From positions 20,635,446 to 20,699,445 of the forward strand of contig NC_080051.1 in assembly GCF_026212465.1 (NCBI RefSeq): DNA of 64,000 nt. The letters run 5' to 3'. The notes beneath the pieces were generated by a model, which saw only the letters and a list, made by a program, of their open reading frames with translations, did no database searches and was not told the origin of the DNA. Made by a program: the position numbers and the translations under genes. The stretch is from Amaranthus tricolor (lineage: Eukaryota; Streptophyta; Magnoliopsida; Caryophyllales; Amaranthaceae). Shown here one piece after another: positions 27,001 through 40,400 of this stretch. Within the stretch, counting starts at the first letter, position 1. Every line of letters begins with the position of its first letter.

Positions 27001-28553
27001 TAGGGTGAGCATAAATGGAAACTCACATACTCCGACTGGTCTGAGGTTATACTTTTAGGACTATTGTTTGCTGTTTAGATGTTTGTCCCGTTTAGAGGTT
27101 TTAATGTTATTTTAATGTTAAGAATTGTAGGAATGCTAATAGATGATCGAATGCAACAAGAGGGAGGTGAATTGTTGTGTATTAGGTTTAAGATTTTTGC
27201 CTCTAATTTTTTGCGGAATTGTATCAAGTAAAGAACAAAACTTAAACTCAAATACGAAAAGAAAAATAATAAAGGAGACAAAGATTTTACGTGGAAACCT
27301 TCTTGGCCTAATAAGAAGGAAAAACCACGACCCCCGAGATTTCAAAATTCTCACTATGTTTTAGGCAATCAATTACAATTACATAAAACAAATATGCTTC
27401 ACTTGAAGCTTCTCTACTTTAGGCCTATTTCTCTTCTCTTCTTTTCTCCTTCTCTTTCTCTTCTCACGCTTCTCTATTCCCTTAGACTTCCCTTAAGTCT
27501 AATTACAACAAAAACGCTCAATTACCCTTACAAGGCCAATTCTTAAGAAGATTAAAATTAAGTAGTTGCTCAAGAAAAATATAATGAATTAATTGGCAAA
27601 TTCATGAACAAAATATTTTTCTTATTTTGATCTCACCTTAAGGACACTCTTAGATAGATATCGGTTTAGCGTAGCTTCCCTCGTTTATAAAGGGAACAGC
27701 CATCAGTGCACTCAACCCACGATTTCCATGTAGTGCACTCACCCCATGACTTCCATTTACTTACTTGCTCCCAAAGAAAATTGAGAAGTTATTGAAAGTA
27801 GAGGTGGAAAATGACTGCGGTTCTCTTGTACGGTTAATAGTACATGAGTCACTAGGAAGATCCTAAATTATAGGAGACTTGTTCAAAGTAGAGAATAAAT
27901 CTCTTGGGTGTCCGATTTTATAGGAGACTAATTCAGTGAGGAATAAGTCCCTTCAAAAACTTTTTGCCAATTAATAAATTAACTTTATTAAGCAACTAAT
28001 TAAACTTTTAACCTTTTACATTAACTAAAAACAGAAAACGTAATTTTCGTAACTTCCAGTCAATGTCTTCTTCAGACCTGTATCGTGGGGAACAGCGTAC
28101 TGTCTCCATCTACAACTTTCGTCAGGACTTTAACTCTAGGAACAGTAAACTGACTTCTAAAGCAATTGTCCAACTTCTTGGATATTTGAGACATGTACAA
28201 CTTCCACGAACCAAGTCATAGGCTTCATCAACGATTAACAAAATCGGATATTCACCTACAAAATAATCTCTAAAATATGTTTGTTTATCTAAAAGTGAAG
28301 TCGTCATCAAAACCTTAAGAGCCAACAAGAATAAATCAAGGGTGCAAGTTTACCTAAGACATTACATTCTAGTGATAATGGAATGTACAAAGGAAATATC
28401 TTGTCGAAATATACCTACACCCTAATTGCTGAGCATGGAAAGGGGTTAATTCTCGCAGTTTTTTCTTATGACAAAGTTAATTCTCTTTGTTAAGATACAA
28501 GCAGTTGACTTCTGTTTATATGTTTGGGTCTGTTAGTCGATTCACAGGGAAGT
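24077..28553. other. Intergenic region between the reductase and the CX9C-type pseudogene
   Basis: 4.5 kb with no confident gene. The segment 24420-25380 looks like an LTR or leader fragment: it holds CTCGACCTGTCGAGC and GGCTCGGTCGAGCC words and a short open frame. The segment 27130-28330 starts with AACAAGAGGGAGGTGAATTG, a phrase I associate with dispersed plant repeats, and is probably another insertion. The rest is AT-rich. Confidence 0.4.
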
Positions 28554-31002
28554 ATGGAGGAAACTATTTTGGATGGTGATGATTTAATGACGGGGCTCCA
28601 TCACCTGTCATCCCCCCAGAAATCACTGCTCATGTACTTGATGGTGTTAATATGTGTCATGGGTTGCTGAGGAATATATTTTTGTGTAAGATTCCTTCTT
28701 AGTTGGCCTTATGTATAATCTCTGAAACCTTTTGCTTTTATGCTATACCCGGTACAGACAAATATAGGGTGTACGAAGACAACATTAGAATGCATAATTT
28801 AACTTAAATTCTTAGATGATGAAATTTATCCATATTTTTGAGTTTAATGTGTTCTCATGAGGTGTTTTTTCTTTGTGTTTTAGATTTACAAATAAATGAT
28901 ATTGAGCTATTCTGTCAAGATGAAATTGCTTTGTATCGACAGTGTGCAGAAACAAGAGTAAGACGATTGTGATATTCATAGAAATCCCTTTTGCTTCATT
29001 TTTCCTAAATTAAAGTTCCTGTTTGTCCTTTGCAGTCAAAGATCGAAGTTTCATAAATTTATGAAAACTTGTGATGGTTTAGATAGTACAATTCCTGTTA
29101 TTAAATGTCTTCAAAAGTAACTTAATAGAAGTATTATCTTTCAAATTTTACTAATTTATAACTAGAGAAAATAATGGTCAAATTTTCATATAGGAATTGA
29201 GTTTCCTTTAATATTTTACTATTCTAGTGCTAAACTCACACCATCTGCAAGTTTGTAGGATAAGGAAATCAGGCAAAGACTTCAAGACAGTGAACACAAA
29301 TTAGGTTTATCAATGCCCATCAATCAAGCTAAGAAAGAGCTGCTCAACTGGAATCAGAAGTCATTAAACTGGAAAGGTATGTAATACACTATCGATTGGC
29401 CTTATGGGTTATCTTGTTGTTCATTTACTTTATATGTGTTTGTTGTGTGCACAGTCACATGATTCACTAATCTCCTTGAGAATCGTGAATCAAAAAAAAA
29501 AAGGGAATCATGATCGGTTTCAGGCTATTTCATGATCATTTTGAGCAAATCACGAATTCAAAAGGCGAATTAACTGGCGAATTATGTTATACTGGTTGTG
29601 TGTGGCTGTGTGCGCAGAAGCTGTCTAAGGTTTCTTTCTTGAAAAGTTAACTTTTAATTGTGAAACGACATGGAGGCCCTAGAAAAATGTTTGGGCTTTA
29701 ACTTATTTCCCATAATTCCTTATAAGTTTACTCCTCTTCCAATAGCAGTGTTGCACCAGAGACCACCAGTTACCTCATAGCGATTACTAATTACTATAGA
29801 AAATATCACATGGCGGAAAAAGTTTTTATTTTCATCGTTTGAAATTCTTGTTTCCCCTAGAGATGCATCTCTCCATAATGCATCTTTTTTTTGGGTGTGC
29901 TGGCTGACAAAGGAATATAAATAGCAAATTCATTATGCTTTTGTCTTTAAAAGTAATCATCCGTCCTATTGAATTTACTACGTTTGCTTTTTAACTTTGT
30001 ATAGCAGATGTAGCAAACAATGGGACGCAGGGAGTAATTTTCGTACAAGTGTGATTTTGAGGGATTACAATACTATGTAAAGCAAATTATGTTGCTTTGA
30101 AATATTACAATGTGATGCTTCAGTTTATGCCTCTTAATAGTTCCATGAAGAATTGAATCAGAAGAGTCACTACTTCATCTACAATGTGTATATACCGTAT
30201 TCCTTTGCATTCCTGTTTCTATCTTACTATACATTTAAAAGTGCAGGCGTTTGATTCTTGCTAATGGAATGGAAGGCATTGAAGGATTTCGCCAAAGATG
30301 GAGTCTTCATGGCTGTCTCTCTGACACAAGGTAAATATCATTCATGATCATCCAGTTCTATACTGTTTGGCAAATGGCTGTTAGCTGGAACTGTTGACAA
30401 AAGTTATTGGCCAGTTTAACCAGCCGAAAGTATTGGTTGATAAATCATCTATTTAGCTAGTTGTCTATAAAAACCATCTAGTATGGAGGTGTTTGATAAA
30501 TTTAAATTGTTGTCTAATAGCTTTTTGTTAAAGAAAAGTCAAAAATCAATGAAAAAAGTTACTCCTGCTAGTTTTTTGGATCAGCTTAAAAGTCATTTAT
30601 TAAATTTTATTACCAACCAAAAAGCCAAAGTCAACAAAAACTCGAAGGAAAAAACAAATTTCTAAACACCCTAACCCTAGGATAGTTGTTTCATGTTTGG
30701 TTGTGTAAATGATGCAGTAGATAGTAGACTGTACTCGTTCTTTGCCCAAATAGTTTCAAGTTCAACTTTTAGTGGTGGAGGAAACTTTGTAAGTATGATG
30801 TGGGCTTAGTGTCAAGAAACAGGCAAAGAATGCTTGAGCTAAATACTTAACTTATGTGCGATAGGGATTGCTATTTGAATACTTATATATTGTTAAACCT
30901 TGGATGATATACAGGAGAAGATAGGAGTCTTTAAAGCAGGGAATGGAAAAGAGAGACACAGTTGAGACTCCATCAACCCGAAGATGGTTATCCTGGTCTT
31001 AG
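28554..31002 (+). pseudogene. Pseudogene of a small conserved plant protein with a CX9C motif, 5 exons
   Basis: Five exon-like blocks with GT-AG borders: 28554-28685, 28884-28957, 29259-29376, 30247-30330 and 30915-31002. The conserved parts read PSPVIPPEITAHVLDGV, then DIELFCQDEIALYRQC (a CX9C pair, the half-motif of CHCH proteins), then RQRLQDSEHKLGLSMP, then GIEGFRQRWSLHG. I recognise this as a plant-conserved uncharacterised protein, by recall only. Three lesions break it: a one-base frameshift near 28598 (before APSPVIPP), a one-base loss near 29330 (the KERAAQLESE-type helix reads on only after a shift), and a TAG at 30922-30924 before ESLKQG. Introns are kept, so it is not a retrocopy. 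It is a decayed former gene or duplicated copy. Confidence 0.62.
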
Positions 31003-31422
31003 CAAACTTGAAGTATATAACGATGTGTGACACACAGTCGCTCATTCTGTTGCAAGATAAGATGTATTTCAAATTAATTTAAAATTGTCATGCAGATGTG
31101 TCAATAAATGATTCAGTGAACATCCATCTCAATGAGCCCTTATATTATGTAATTATTTTTTATTAGCCTTTAATAACAAATATTATCTTCATTGTGACAA
31201 ATTATACATTACCATTGAATATTAAAACTAGAAATTATCTTAGAAATTTTTAGTAACATTGAGACGACATAAAAGATCCTACTTTCAAATCAGAAACATG
31301 AAGAAATAAGTTACATGAGTCGGGAAATATTAGTAGTGCATGTATACAAAAATGAATAGCTCTATACAGGAATATATTAGATATATACTTCTACAATTTA
31401 CAACCTAAGTAAAAATAAATAG
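31003..31422. other. Convergent spacer between the pseudogene and polymerase epsilon
   Basis: 420 bp holding the 3' ends of two convergent units. On the minus strand AATAAA occurs at about 31162-31157, a possible poly(A) signal for the polymerase gene. Nothing else is seen. Confidence 0.45.
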
Positions 31423-34400
31423 CTAACATTGTCTAATTTCAAGAATCCAAGAGACACATTCTCTCAAGAGTTGAAAATTTTGTTTAACTGCTATTCTGTA
31501 AAAAACTTGCATTTTCCTGCGGAATTCAGAAGCGTCCTCCAGACACTTAAAAGGACCGGCACATTTACATTGCTCTATCAAGTGACTATCTTTTACCATG
31601 TGACATTTGACGCATGCCAAATCTTGTAGATGGTAAAGCCGTTCTCGCTGTCTTACAATCTGAAGTAGAGAATTCTCCATCATCTCTCTATCGTAAGGCT
31701 GCCCACATTGTGGCACTGCACATCGCCACTCCTGTGTCAGTAATGACGGATCCCTTCCCAGCTCAAGGTCTCGGACATCATTGCAGTAGCTGTTCAACAA
31801 TTTAATTACATTGGTAGTTCGAGTAAGACTAGATAATAATGCATTGCACTAGCATTATAAACCAAGAAATATATGAATAGTTCAAACAGACATGACGGGA
31901 AAAGAAAAGTCGGAGATTCTGGAAAATTAATATTCTATAAGGTTTGTCAAGTTCAACTGATTATATCTTTTCAAAGAAAAAATAGTAAAATCAGTGAGCA
32001 TGTTTAAGTCACAAAAGGAGCGAAAGAAGAGCAGATATTATTTGCCATTTACCTGCAAATGATGTTGGGTAATACAAAAGACGGAGGAGGAGGAGAAAAT
32101 TCTGCTTCAGGAGCAAATTCTCTCACACGGATAAATTTTAGCAAATTTCTTCTCATAACCTACATTATGCACAAGAAAATAATTACTATTCAACAAATTC
32201 CACCATTTAGTCCAGAAACTTATTGATGAAAACTAATATGATTAAGTTTATCACAATTAGAAGCCATTGCTATATCTATCAGTTATGATTACCCACTTTC
32301 CTTCTGTCCTTTACAGGTGAATGTTCACTGTTCCAGTTTTTAAAATATATAGGCAAGATTCAAGAACATATTCTTGTAAAACCATGGCTTACTGCAGCAT
32401 CAAACTAATTAAGACAGTTATGCAATCTTTGATGAAGGTTCTGGTCCTTATTGCAGAAGCTATTGCTAAAGTCAGGTAAAATTTGTCCACAGCTGATGCA
32501 ACAAAACAAAAGCAATATGATGAAAGGGCACCGACCTTAAGTTGGTCAGTTTTTTCAACTTTGCAACTTTTGTAAAAATGCACAAAAACGCTGTTTTGAA
32601 CCCCACAATAAAGATATACACTAATGCTATGTTTGTATGAAAGGAAATATGCAAAGAAATGTTTCCTTCATTCGGATCTTAAAATGGGAGGGGAGAAAAA
32701 TGGAGAGAAGAGAATTGAAGAGAAGACTTAACATTCTGTACCATACAAATCCTTCTAGCATTCGAAGATTTTTAATTTTAAAAAGAAAATAGCTTCCACA
32801 TATAAAGTGATGCACCTTCCACAGACAGTAAACAAACTCAATCTGATCGTGCAGCTTTACATAAGGGCTAGACATACATTAACTAAGTGGTCATGCGAAT
32901 GTTGTAGATATCATTCAGTAGTACTTAGAATCACAGAAAACTCACTCACCAGGACATCATGCTGAACATTTTGGTCCAAAGCCAAAACAGCGCATATGTG
33001 TTTGATAAATTCTAACGCAGCATCTCCTGTATGAACATTCCGGGTCAGCTGTGGATCCACTTGTGGTAAGTCATCATCATTTTGCAGCTTCTTCGTTTCT
33101 TTTGAATGAAATATTTCACGGACAAGCATAAAGAGTTTCTCTGTGAAATAAGAGCTGATCTGCAACATTAAAAATTCTTAATAAATTCATCAAAAGATTC
33201 ACAATGGAACAAAAGGCAACAAAATCTTAGCAAACTCTATGATATCATGATATCCAGCAGGCAGCAGTTTTTTCAAACCTGATCTTTGACAAATTCAATC
33301 AAAAGTGCCTCAAACTTCTCAGCTACAGGAACAGATATTGATGGTGTGCTCAAGTCACCATCTTCAAAAATGGCTTCATCTGCAATATGATTCAGAGCAT
33401 ACTCCCATGGTTTATACATGAACTCGGACACCATCACAACAAAATGTTCCTGTCAAGAAAATCAGCCAAATGAACTGTAATTACTCCTGATTAAAATGTT
33501 TGTTACACAACAGAAGTGCCAAAAATGCAACTTTTGCACACAATGAACTTAAATACTTAGAATTAAGAGCAGATGTAGAGGTTGCACAGAGATCAGTGAA
33601 GGGATCCTGCATTCCAGGGATGATGAGGATATTTTATCAGTTACAACCTCACAGGGATGCAGAGGATATTTTATCAAATACAACCTCACAGCAGTAGGAC
33701 AGGGGTTATAATACTCTTAGCTGTTACATTCAACATAAAAAACACTTTATTGGATAATTAAATCCCAAATTTAAAAGAATTTGAAGCATCCTCATAACAT
33801 GAACATAATATGTAAGAAAATCACTGCACTTCAATCAGACTGTTTTGGATTATTGCCAGCCCCTGTTGCATGAAAGATGAAATTCCAATATGATTTAATG
33901 GTAATTGAATCCAGGGCACCCTGTATATACTATAAGATCTGTTTGAGCTCAGGGTACAAAATATAAACTTCCAGGTAATCTTGAAAAACCACATTAGGAA
34001 TTATTGGGGGAAGTAGAGAAACACTATATGGAAATAAACCAAAAGAGAGATGAAGTGAGAAAAACGTTTACTTGCATTTTTGCTTGAAAATGAGTACAAA
34101 GCACCCTTTAAATAGGGGAGAAAAATGTCAAATAATAATTGCAACAATTGAAGATTCACAATTTTGGCATTTCATCTACTCATAATCATAAGCTAAACAT
34201 GCACTCTAATTAATCTAGACTTAATGAGGAACTTATTAAATTAGGGAGACTAAAAGTCTCATTTACTAACAAACTAGAATGTATTAGCATTCCTCATCAA
34301 TCTTATAATTTCTGTTCTAATATGAGGAATAACTTACTTGAGTGCTCTTTGGCAGGTGTTCAGCAATATTCCAACTAGAAACAATTTCCCCTTGAAGATC

Positions 34401-37400
34401 ACCAGGTAAACGTGTACTAGAGGATGCAGATACGCTGGCAGAAAATTCATCATGGTCTTTGGCCTGTATTCCTCCATAATTATACTGTCACATGAAAGAG
34501 GATAAGGAAATTAAATAAGTCATGCAAGAAACTGCATGTAACACAAATTGGATGAAACAAGTTCACTAGACTTCACAGTTAGCCCCAAATTCCTTCAATG
34601 AGAAAATCTAAAAGCATCTTCGAGATCTTCATAAGACTTGCAAATTTCTGATAAGATAAAGATAGCTAACTGAGAATCAGTTTAAGTCACATACATGTCT
34701 TCAGACACATTTCATATCCTGTTGGAAGTGGCATTTGTAAAAACATTTGTAAAAACATTTGTAAAAACCCAGTTGGAGTATATGTTCTTATGGCAATCAT
34801 AGCAGGAAGAGAAGGGCTTGCATTTTCCCATCACTGGAGGGCGTATATTTTTAAATATCAGTAATGGGATTCCTCAAATTTCTTTCCTTATCCTTCCTAT
34901 TTTCCTTATCCAAATATGACAAAAAGAATCCATAATGTTCTCTCCTCTCGCGATTTCCCCATCAAAAACCAAAGCCAAATTATATGACATACTATAGCAC
35001 AGACAATGAATTCTAAACTCTACACTCTACACCAATACATCCATCCCAAACCAGACCAAAAACAGCACAAAACTATGCATCACAGGTCCCATTCTTCAAA
35101 CTCAATATACACACTTGAAATTTCACTAAAAGTATAACCCCTCTTCAAACTTAAACATAAAGCAGAGTATTCTTATGCTGCACACGTAACTATTTTATAG
35201 AGAATAGCAAACCTGATCCATGAAAAGCAATGAGTGCCAGAAGTGTAGTGGCTCAATTTCAACCCACTCAAATAAGTCCCTACAGAAACAAGGGGTTAAC
35301 TCCCAGAAAATCACGACAATGAAACAAACATTCGCGTCTCATGAGTCTCACCTTGTCTGTAGTGCATTAAGCAAACTATCACAGTAAGCTCTTCCTGCAG
35401 CTAAACCAGCTTTTCCAGTGTCTAAAATAATCTTAGAATAATTTGCAAAGATGACTGTAGCACCCAATTTTCGGAACTCTGCCAAAAGTAGTGCAAACAC
35501 CTTCTGCATTATCTGTGAACATAGAATTAATTCACATGAGTCTGGTGGTTCCTCCGGAGAAAACAAAACGTGCTTGTTATGGAAGACCCATGTAGGCCTC
35601 TAGTGATATTAAATGCTCACGCATATAAATGTAATTAAAATGAGGCACTGGAATGTTAGTGTTTTCAACAGGATATATCTAACCTAGCATTTTTCATTTT
35701 TCAGCAGCAGTCAAATACTGTGTAATTGAGAATTTACCTTGCAAAGCATTCTATATATGGCTGGATCATGAAGTTTCGATTGTGGGCTGAAATTAAAAAA
35801 ATAAATGCTTAGTGAAAACTTCACACTGTAGCAAACAAAAGTTTTCATAAACATCAAATATACGAACCTACAAAGCCACCGATAGAGATGCTGTAATATT
35901 GCATCAGCAAAAACATTTCCTGATGTTATCGCATCTTGTAGGCATCTTTGAACTAGTTGTTTCAAGACTCGAAATGCGGGTTCACAGGAGGTTGCCTCAT
36001 CAAAGTCATATTGTTCACTCGATGTGTATAGATCAGAATCTGTTTCTTGTTCAAAACCATGAAAACCACTACCCTCTATTTCCTTGATTTGACCGCTCTT
36101 TAGAAGAGCATTAATAGCCAAGTGATGGATCTGCAAAGAAACACAACACTTTATGTTAATCAATCTATTTCCTTAGAAAAACACAAGGTAAGCTGTAAGA
36201 AGGTGCAATTCCTCCTAACCTTTAGCTCCACAGAAACCTTTCTGTACGCTCCAGGGTAAATTAAAATAGGCTGATTGACCTGTAATGTACCAAAAGTAAT
36301 GAGTTACGTAAAGTATATAGATGGTACAGCATGTGGTCTGTAAGTGCTTTTGAGGCTGTAGAAAGGAGATTAATGAACTTCTGGATGTATACAACTTAAA
36401 GTCCAAATAAAAGTAGAAGATAGAATAAAAAATAATGATCAACATGGAAATGGCATGGTTACATCAAAGAGAGAAAATATGGAGGATTAGCTATAGCACA
36501 ACCTAACAAAAATTATTTTATCAATAAGCATGTTCTCGTGTGAGGATTGATTCAAACCTCATCAACAAAGCATGTATCATCTTCACCAAAGCCACCAAGA
36601 TCTGGACGACCATCATTAGAAATCCAAAGTACCTGGTAAATTATTATGATCCATGTCGCACACGTAAAGATCCTCAAGATAAGGTGGCCCAAACTTCAAT
36701 TATGTGATGAAGTAATATTCAAGATCAAGTGAAAACATGATACCTGTTGGTTATCACGTAAAGCTCTTGAGAAGAAGACATCTATAGTGTAAATAATCCA
36801 GTCAAGTTCAAGGTTCCCCAGGGGTACCTGCATCACAAGAAAAGTAAAAGATTCAATTAAAGAAATTAGGTACATTGAATTGTCCAGCATTAAACTTGAA
36901 ACACTTGCATGTGCATATCTTGAGAGAGAAATCCTCTCATTCAGCCATTGGGATGACGCTGCACATCTCTGCAGTGCAATTTTTGCAGCCACAGTTTGCC
37001 AACCAACAGCCTGCATAGAACATGATATTACTTATCATCAACATAAACGTTAATGTGTGCATCCATATTCAAGAACAGTATTAAGATGGTAGTACCGGGT
37101 ATTGACTATCGCGAGTATTGGCTGGGATGCTCACACATGGGAGTTCATTTAGAACTTGTATACTAGACTTCAAAAGATGAATATTTGGAGACTCGATCAC
37201 AGCTAAGCCAGGTCTGTGACTGTGAGGCCTGGATATATTGAAAGATTGATCAGATTCTTGTAACCCAAAAAAGAAACGCGCTCTAAATGGTAACAGGATA
37301 TGAAGAAGTTACAATGAGGTTCATAATATTCTCATTCTTTGGGAAACTTTACACTGTGTTTGGACAAAGGATTTGGAGGGGGAGGGAAAATGGAAGAGAA

Positions 37401-40400
37401 AGGGAGGGAAGGGAAACGAAGGGGAGGAATTGATAAGAAAAGCTCTCCTTGTTTGTTTAAGAGGGAAATGAAGGGAGAGTAAGAGAAAAACCATTTTCAG
37501 TCCCAATCTTTCCTCTTTTGGAAAGATTTAGTCATAAACAAAATTAAGAGAACTAATCCCTTTCAAATCCCTTTTCTCCCAGTTCCTCCCCTCCAAATTT
37601 TTATCCCAACAACGGAAATCGTATCCTTTTAAATCCCTCATTTTCCTTTCCTTCCAATTACTTCAACCCAAACAAAGTGTTAGTGTTAACTGTTGACAGT
37701 TAATTATGCTCTCTGCTGTAAGACAGAAAAAACACATGGAACTCTACCAAGAATAATCCTGACAATAATTATCAAAGAGAAGCTATGATTGACAATGCTA
37801 TGACTATTCATGTAACACAATACCTTTCTTTTTTTCCTTTTTCATGTGTATGCATCACTAAAGTAGCCCTACAGTCGCTGCTAAATATAGAATCAAACTA
37901 AATTAACATGGAAGTGGGAAAATTTTGTGAGAAACTATCTTTTATAACTTTTTTGCAAGAATCCCCCTTTTAAGATTTTTTTTTTCCTGCATGAAAGTAC
38001 CTTTCACCAAATTTGTTCTGCGAAAGAAACAACTTTGGGGTGATCAATGGGTTAATTTTTTATCATTGACCTTTTTTACTTTAAACTTTTGTTAAAAGAA
38101 CTACCTTGTGAAATAAATATTTTGTATAAAACTAATTTTTGGAGTGACTAGTCGCAAAAATATACTCCCTCTTTTTTTCTTGCTCTTTAGAGTTTTTTGT
38201 GTTCTAAGAAATGAGGAGGGTGGGGACCACGAGGATAGTGCAATTGTTGCTTGAAGAAAACTGGGGAAAAAACAAAATATAAAGGTTCAACAAAAAAAAG
38301 AAGAAACTAGTGGGTATCTGGTTTTATAAGATAGTTCCATACAACCAGTTTAGAACCAAAAATGTGTCAATTCTAGAAATCCAAGTTAGCATCAGATTTC
38401 GTCAAGTGGTAGGAATTACGACAAAAGGCAGTTTCGCGCAGAGAGTTGTTACAAAAGGCAACTTTTCACAAATATTTTTAAAATAAAATCCCACTGATAA
38501 ATATTAAGTGTATTAAGTATTGTAAACCAAGAGTTCAAATAGAACAAAATTGTTCTCCTTGGGAAGATTCAAGGCAAAATAGTGGATGAAAGAAAAAAAA
38601 ACAAAAAGCTTTATGAGACCATGACTACAAGTCATGAAGCAAGGAAACTTTTTTGACCGGCTCAAGAAATAAATCTAAAGGACAATGGTGAGACTTAAGG
38701 TAAATCTTTTTTCAGAGCACAGCTCCCACAACCAAAAAATTATTCTTAATTGTAAATGCGTGAGGTACAAGGAGTTGTGCCTCAGCTCAGGCATGCTTAT
38801 AGGTGTTTATGGGAATAGAGTGCAGCCAAAAACTATATAGCACTTTCTGATTTTTGTGAGTTTTTTTAATTCAGCATCAACGCTTCACGCCCCCTGTAAT
38901 GCGCTTCACTTGAAGTATGTAAAGCGTTTTATCTGGAGATTGCTTTGCTTTTAAAAATAAGATCTGATTTGAAGTTAATTCTACTTTGCTAAATCTCATT
39001 AATATCTAGAATGTGATTGGGACACTAGTCTTTGACTTTCCTCTTTTAAATATCAATGAATGAGGGAACGGGAGGAAAGTGAAAAAATAGAAGGGAGGAA
39101 GGATCGTTTTTTCTCTTCAAAATTTTCAACGATTAGTTTTATGTAAATTTTGAAGCAAAGAATATTATCATCCTCCATTTTCTTCAACGTATTCAGCAGT
39201 GTCCAGATGAAAGAAAATGAATCCACTTCCTGTCTTCAAATACTTGATCAAAAAATGAGCATGTAAATCAAAAAGAATTGTAAATCAAAAAGAATTGTAA
39301 TATAATAAATAGAGCAAACCCAGGCTCCTTTATTTTATATTTGGGTAGTTAGACTTCATGGAGATGGAATATTGACAAAGCTTGCTAATTCCCAGCATCA
39401 ATGTTATTGAAGTACAATATAGTAACACAAGCATCACAAAGACAAAGATCTGAAGTAAACCTGTGTCCACTTATTGTTTTCTGCATGATCTTTTCAGCTT
39501 CATCCTTTTGAACAACATAATCCACCTGAATTTCACAGTAAATCAAAATGACCAATGGCATGGTGTAAAGTTCCACAAACATGCATACAATTAAGTTCTC
39601 CAACTTACCTTGTATGATAGGACACCTTGAGAGCTTGGAGGTTCCCCAGACAAAGCTTGACAAGCTTCGTGATAGAATCTCTTAATGTTTGTAGGATTCA
39701 AGCTTTTGTTCTGGTGAGGATCCACCACAACAAAAGAAATCATGTTAGACGCCGGGAAATAACCACCATATACTGCTCGCCCTTCACAATAACTGCAACT
39801 TTCAGTATGTAAGTGTTTGTCGGACAACATTTATAGTCAGAAATGACGACATGTTAGTAGAAATTGAAAATAGGAACACAATCATTTATTCATGGACAAT
39901 ATAGGGAAAAAATCAGACGCAGGACACATGTTAACACTTGAGAAAAATGTATACCTACCACTTATTGAAACCCATCAAAGGACAGAGGATTCTAATGGTG
40001 AGATGCCAAGACCAAATCCTAATTCCCTAAAGCACAATACATATCTTATCTTTCTTCTCACTCTAGTAATTGTTTAGCCTCTCAAACTATGTGATTGATG
40101 TATTGAGATCAACAAGAGCACTGACTTAAGCGTTTCTCAATCCAAGGTCTTGGAAACCACATGGCAATCTATTACTTCTCAAGAATTTCAACAGACTTGA
40201 AAACATTTAAAGAGCACACCTCACTAGATCTGAATCGATAATCTCATATCCACACAAGTAAATTAATCAAAAAGAGGCAGAGAATAAGCTCTATCAACAA
40301 CATAAATACATCTACCAACAAGGCCACAACCAACAATTTTACTTGAACTGGAAATGTTACCTGTGGTACAAGTAAAAGAAAGGGAGGGAAATATCCAGAT

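Noticed and set aside
31429..31805. Plus-strand open frames opposite the last POL2A exon
   Set aside because: They are shadows of the zinc-module exon on the minus strand.
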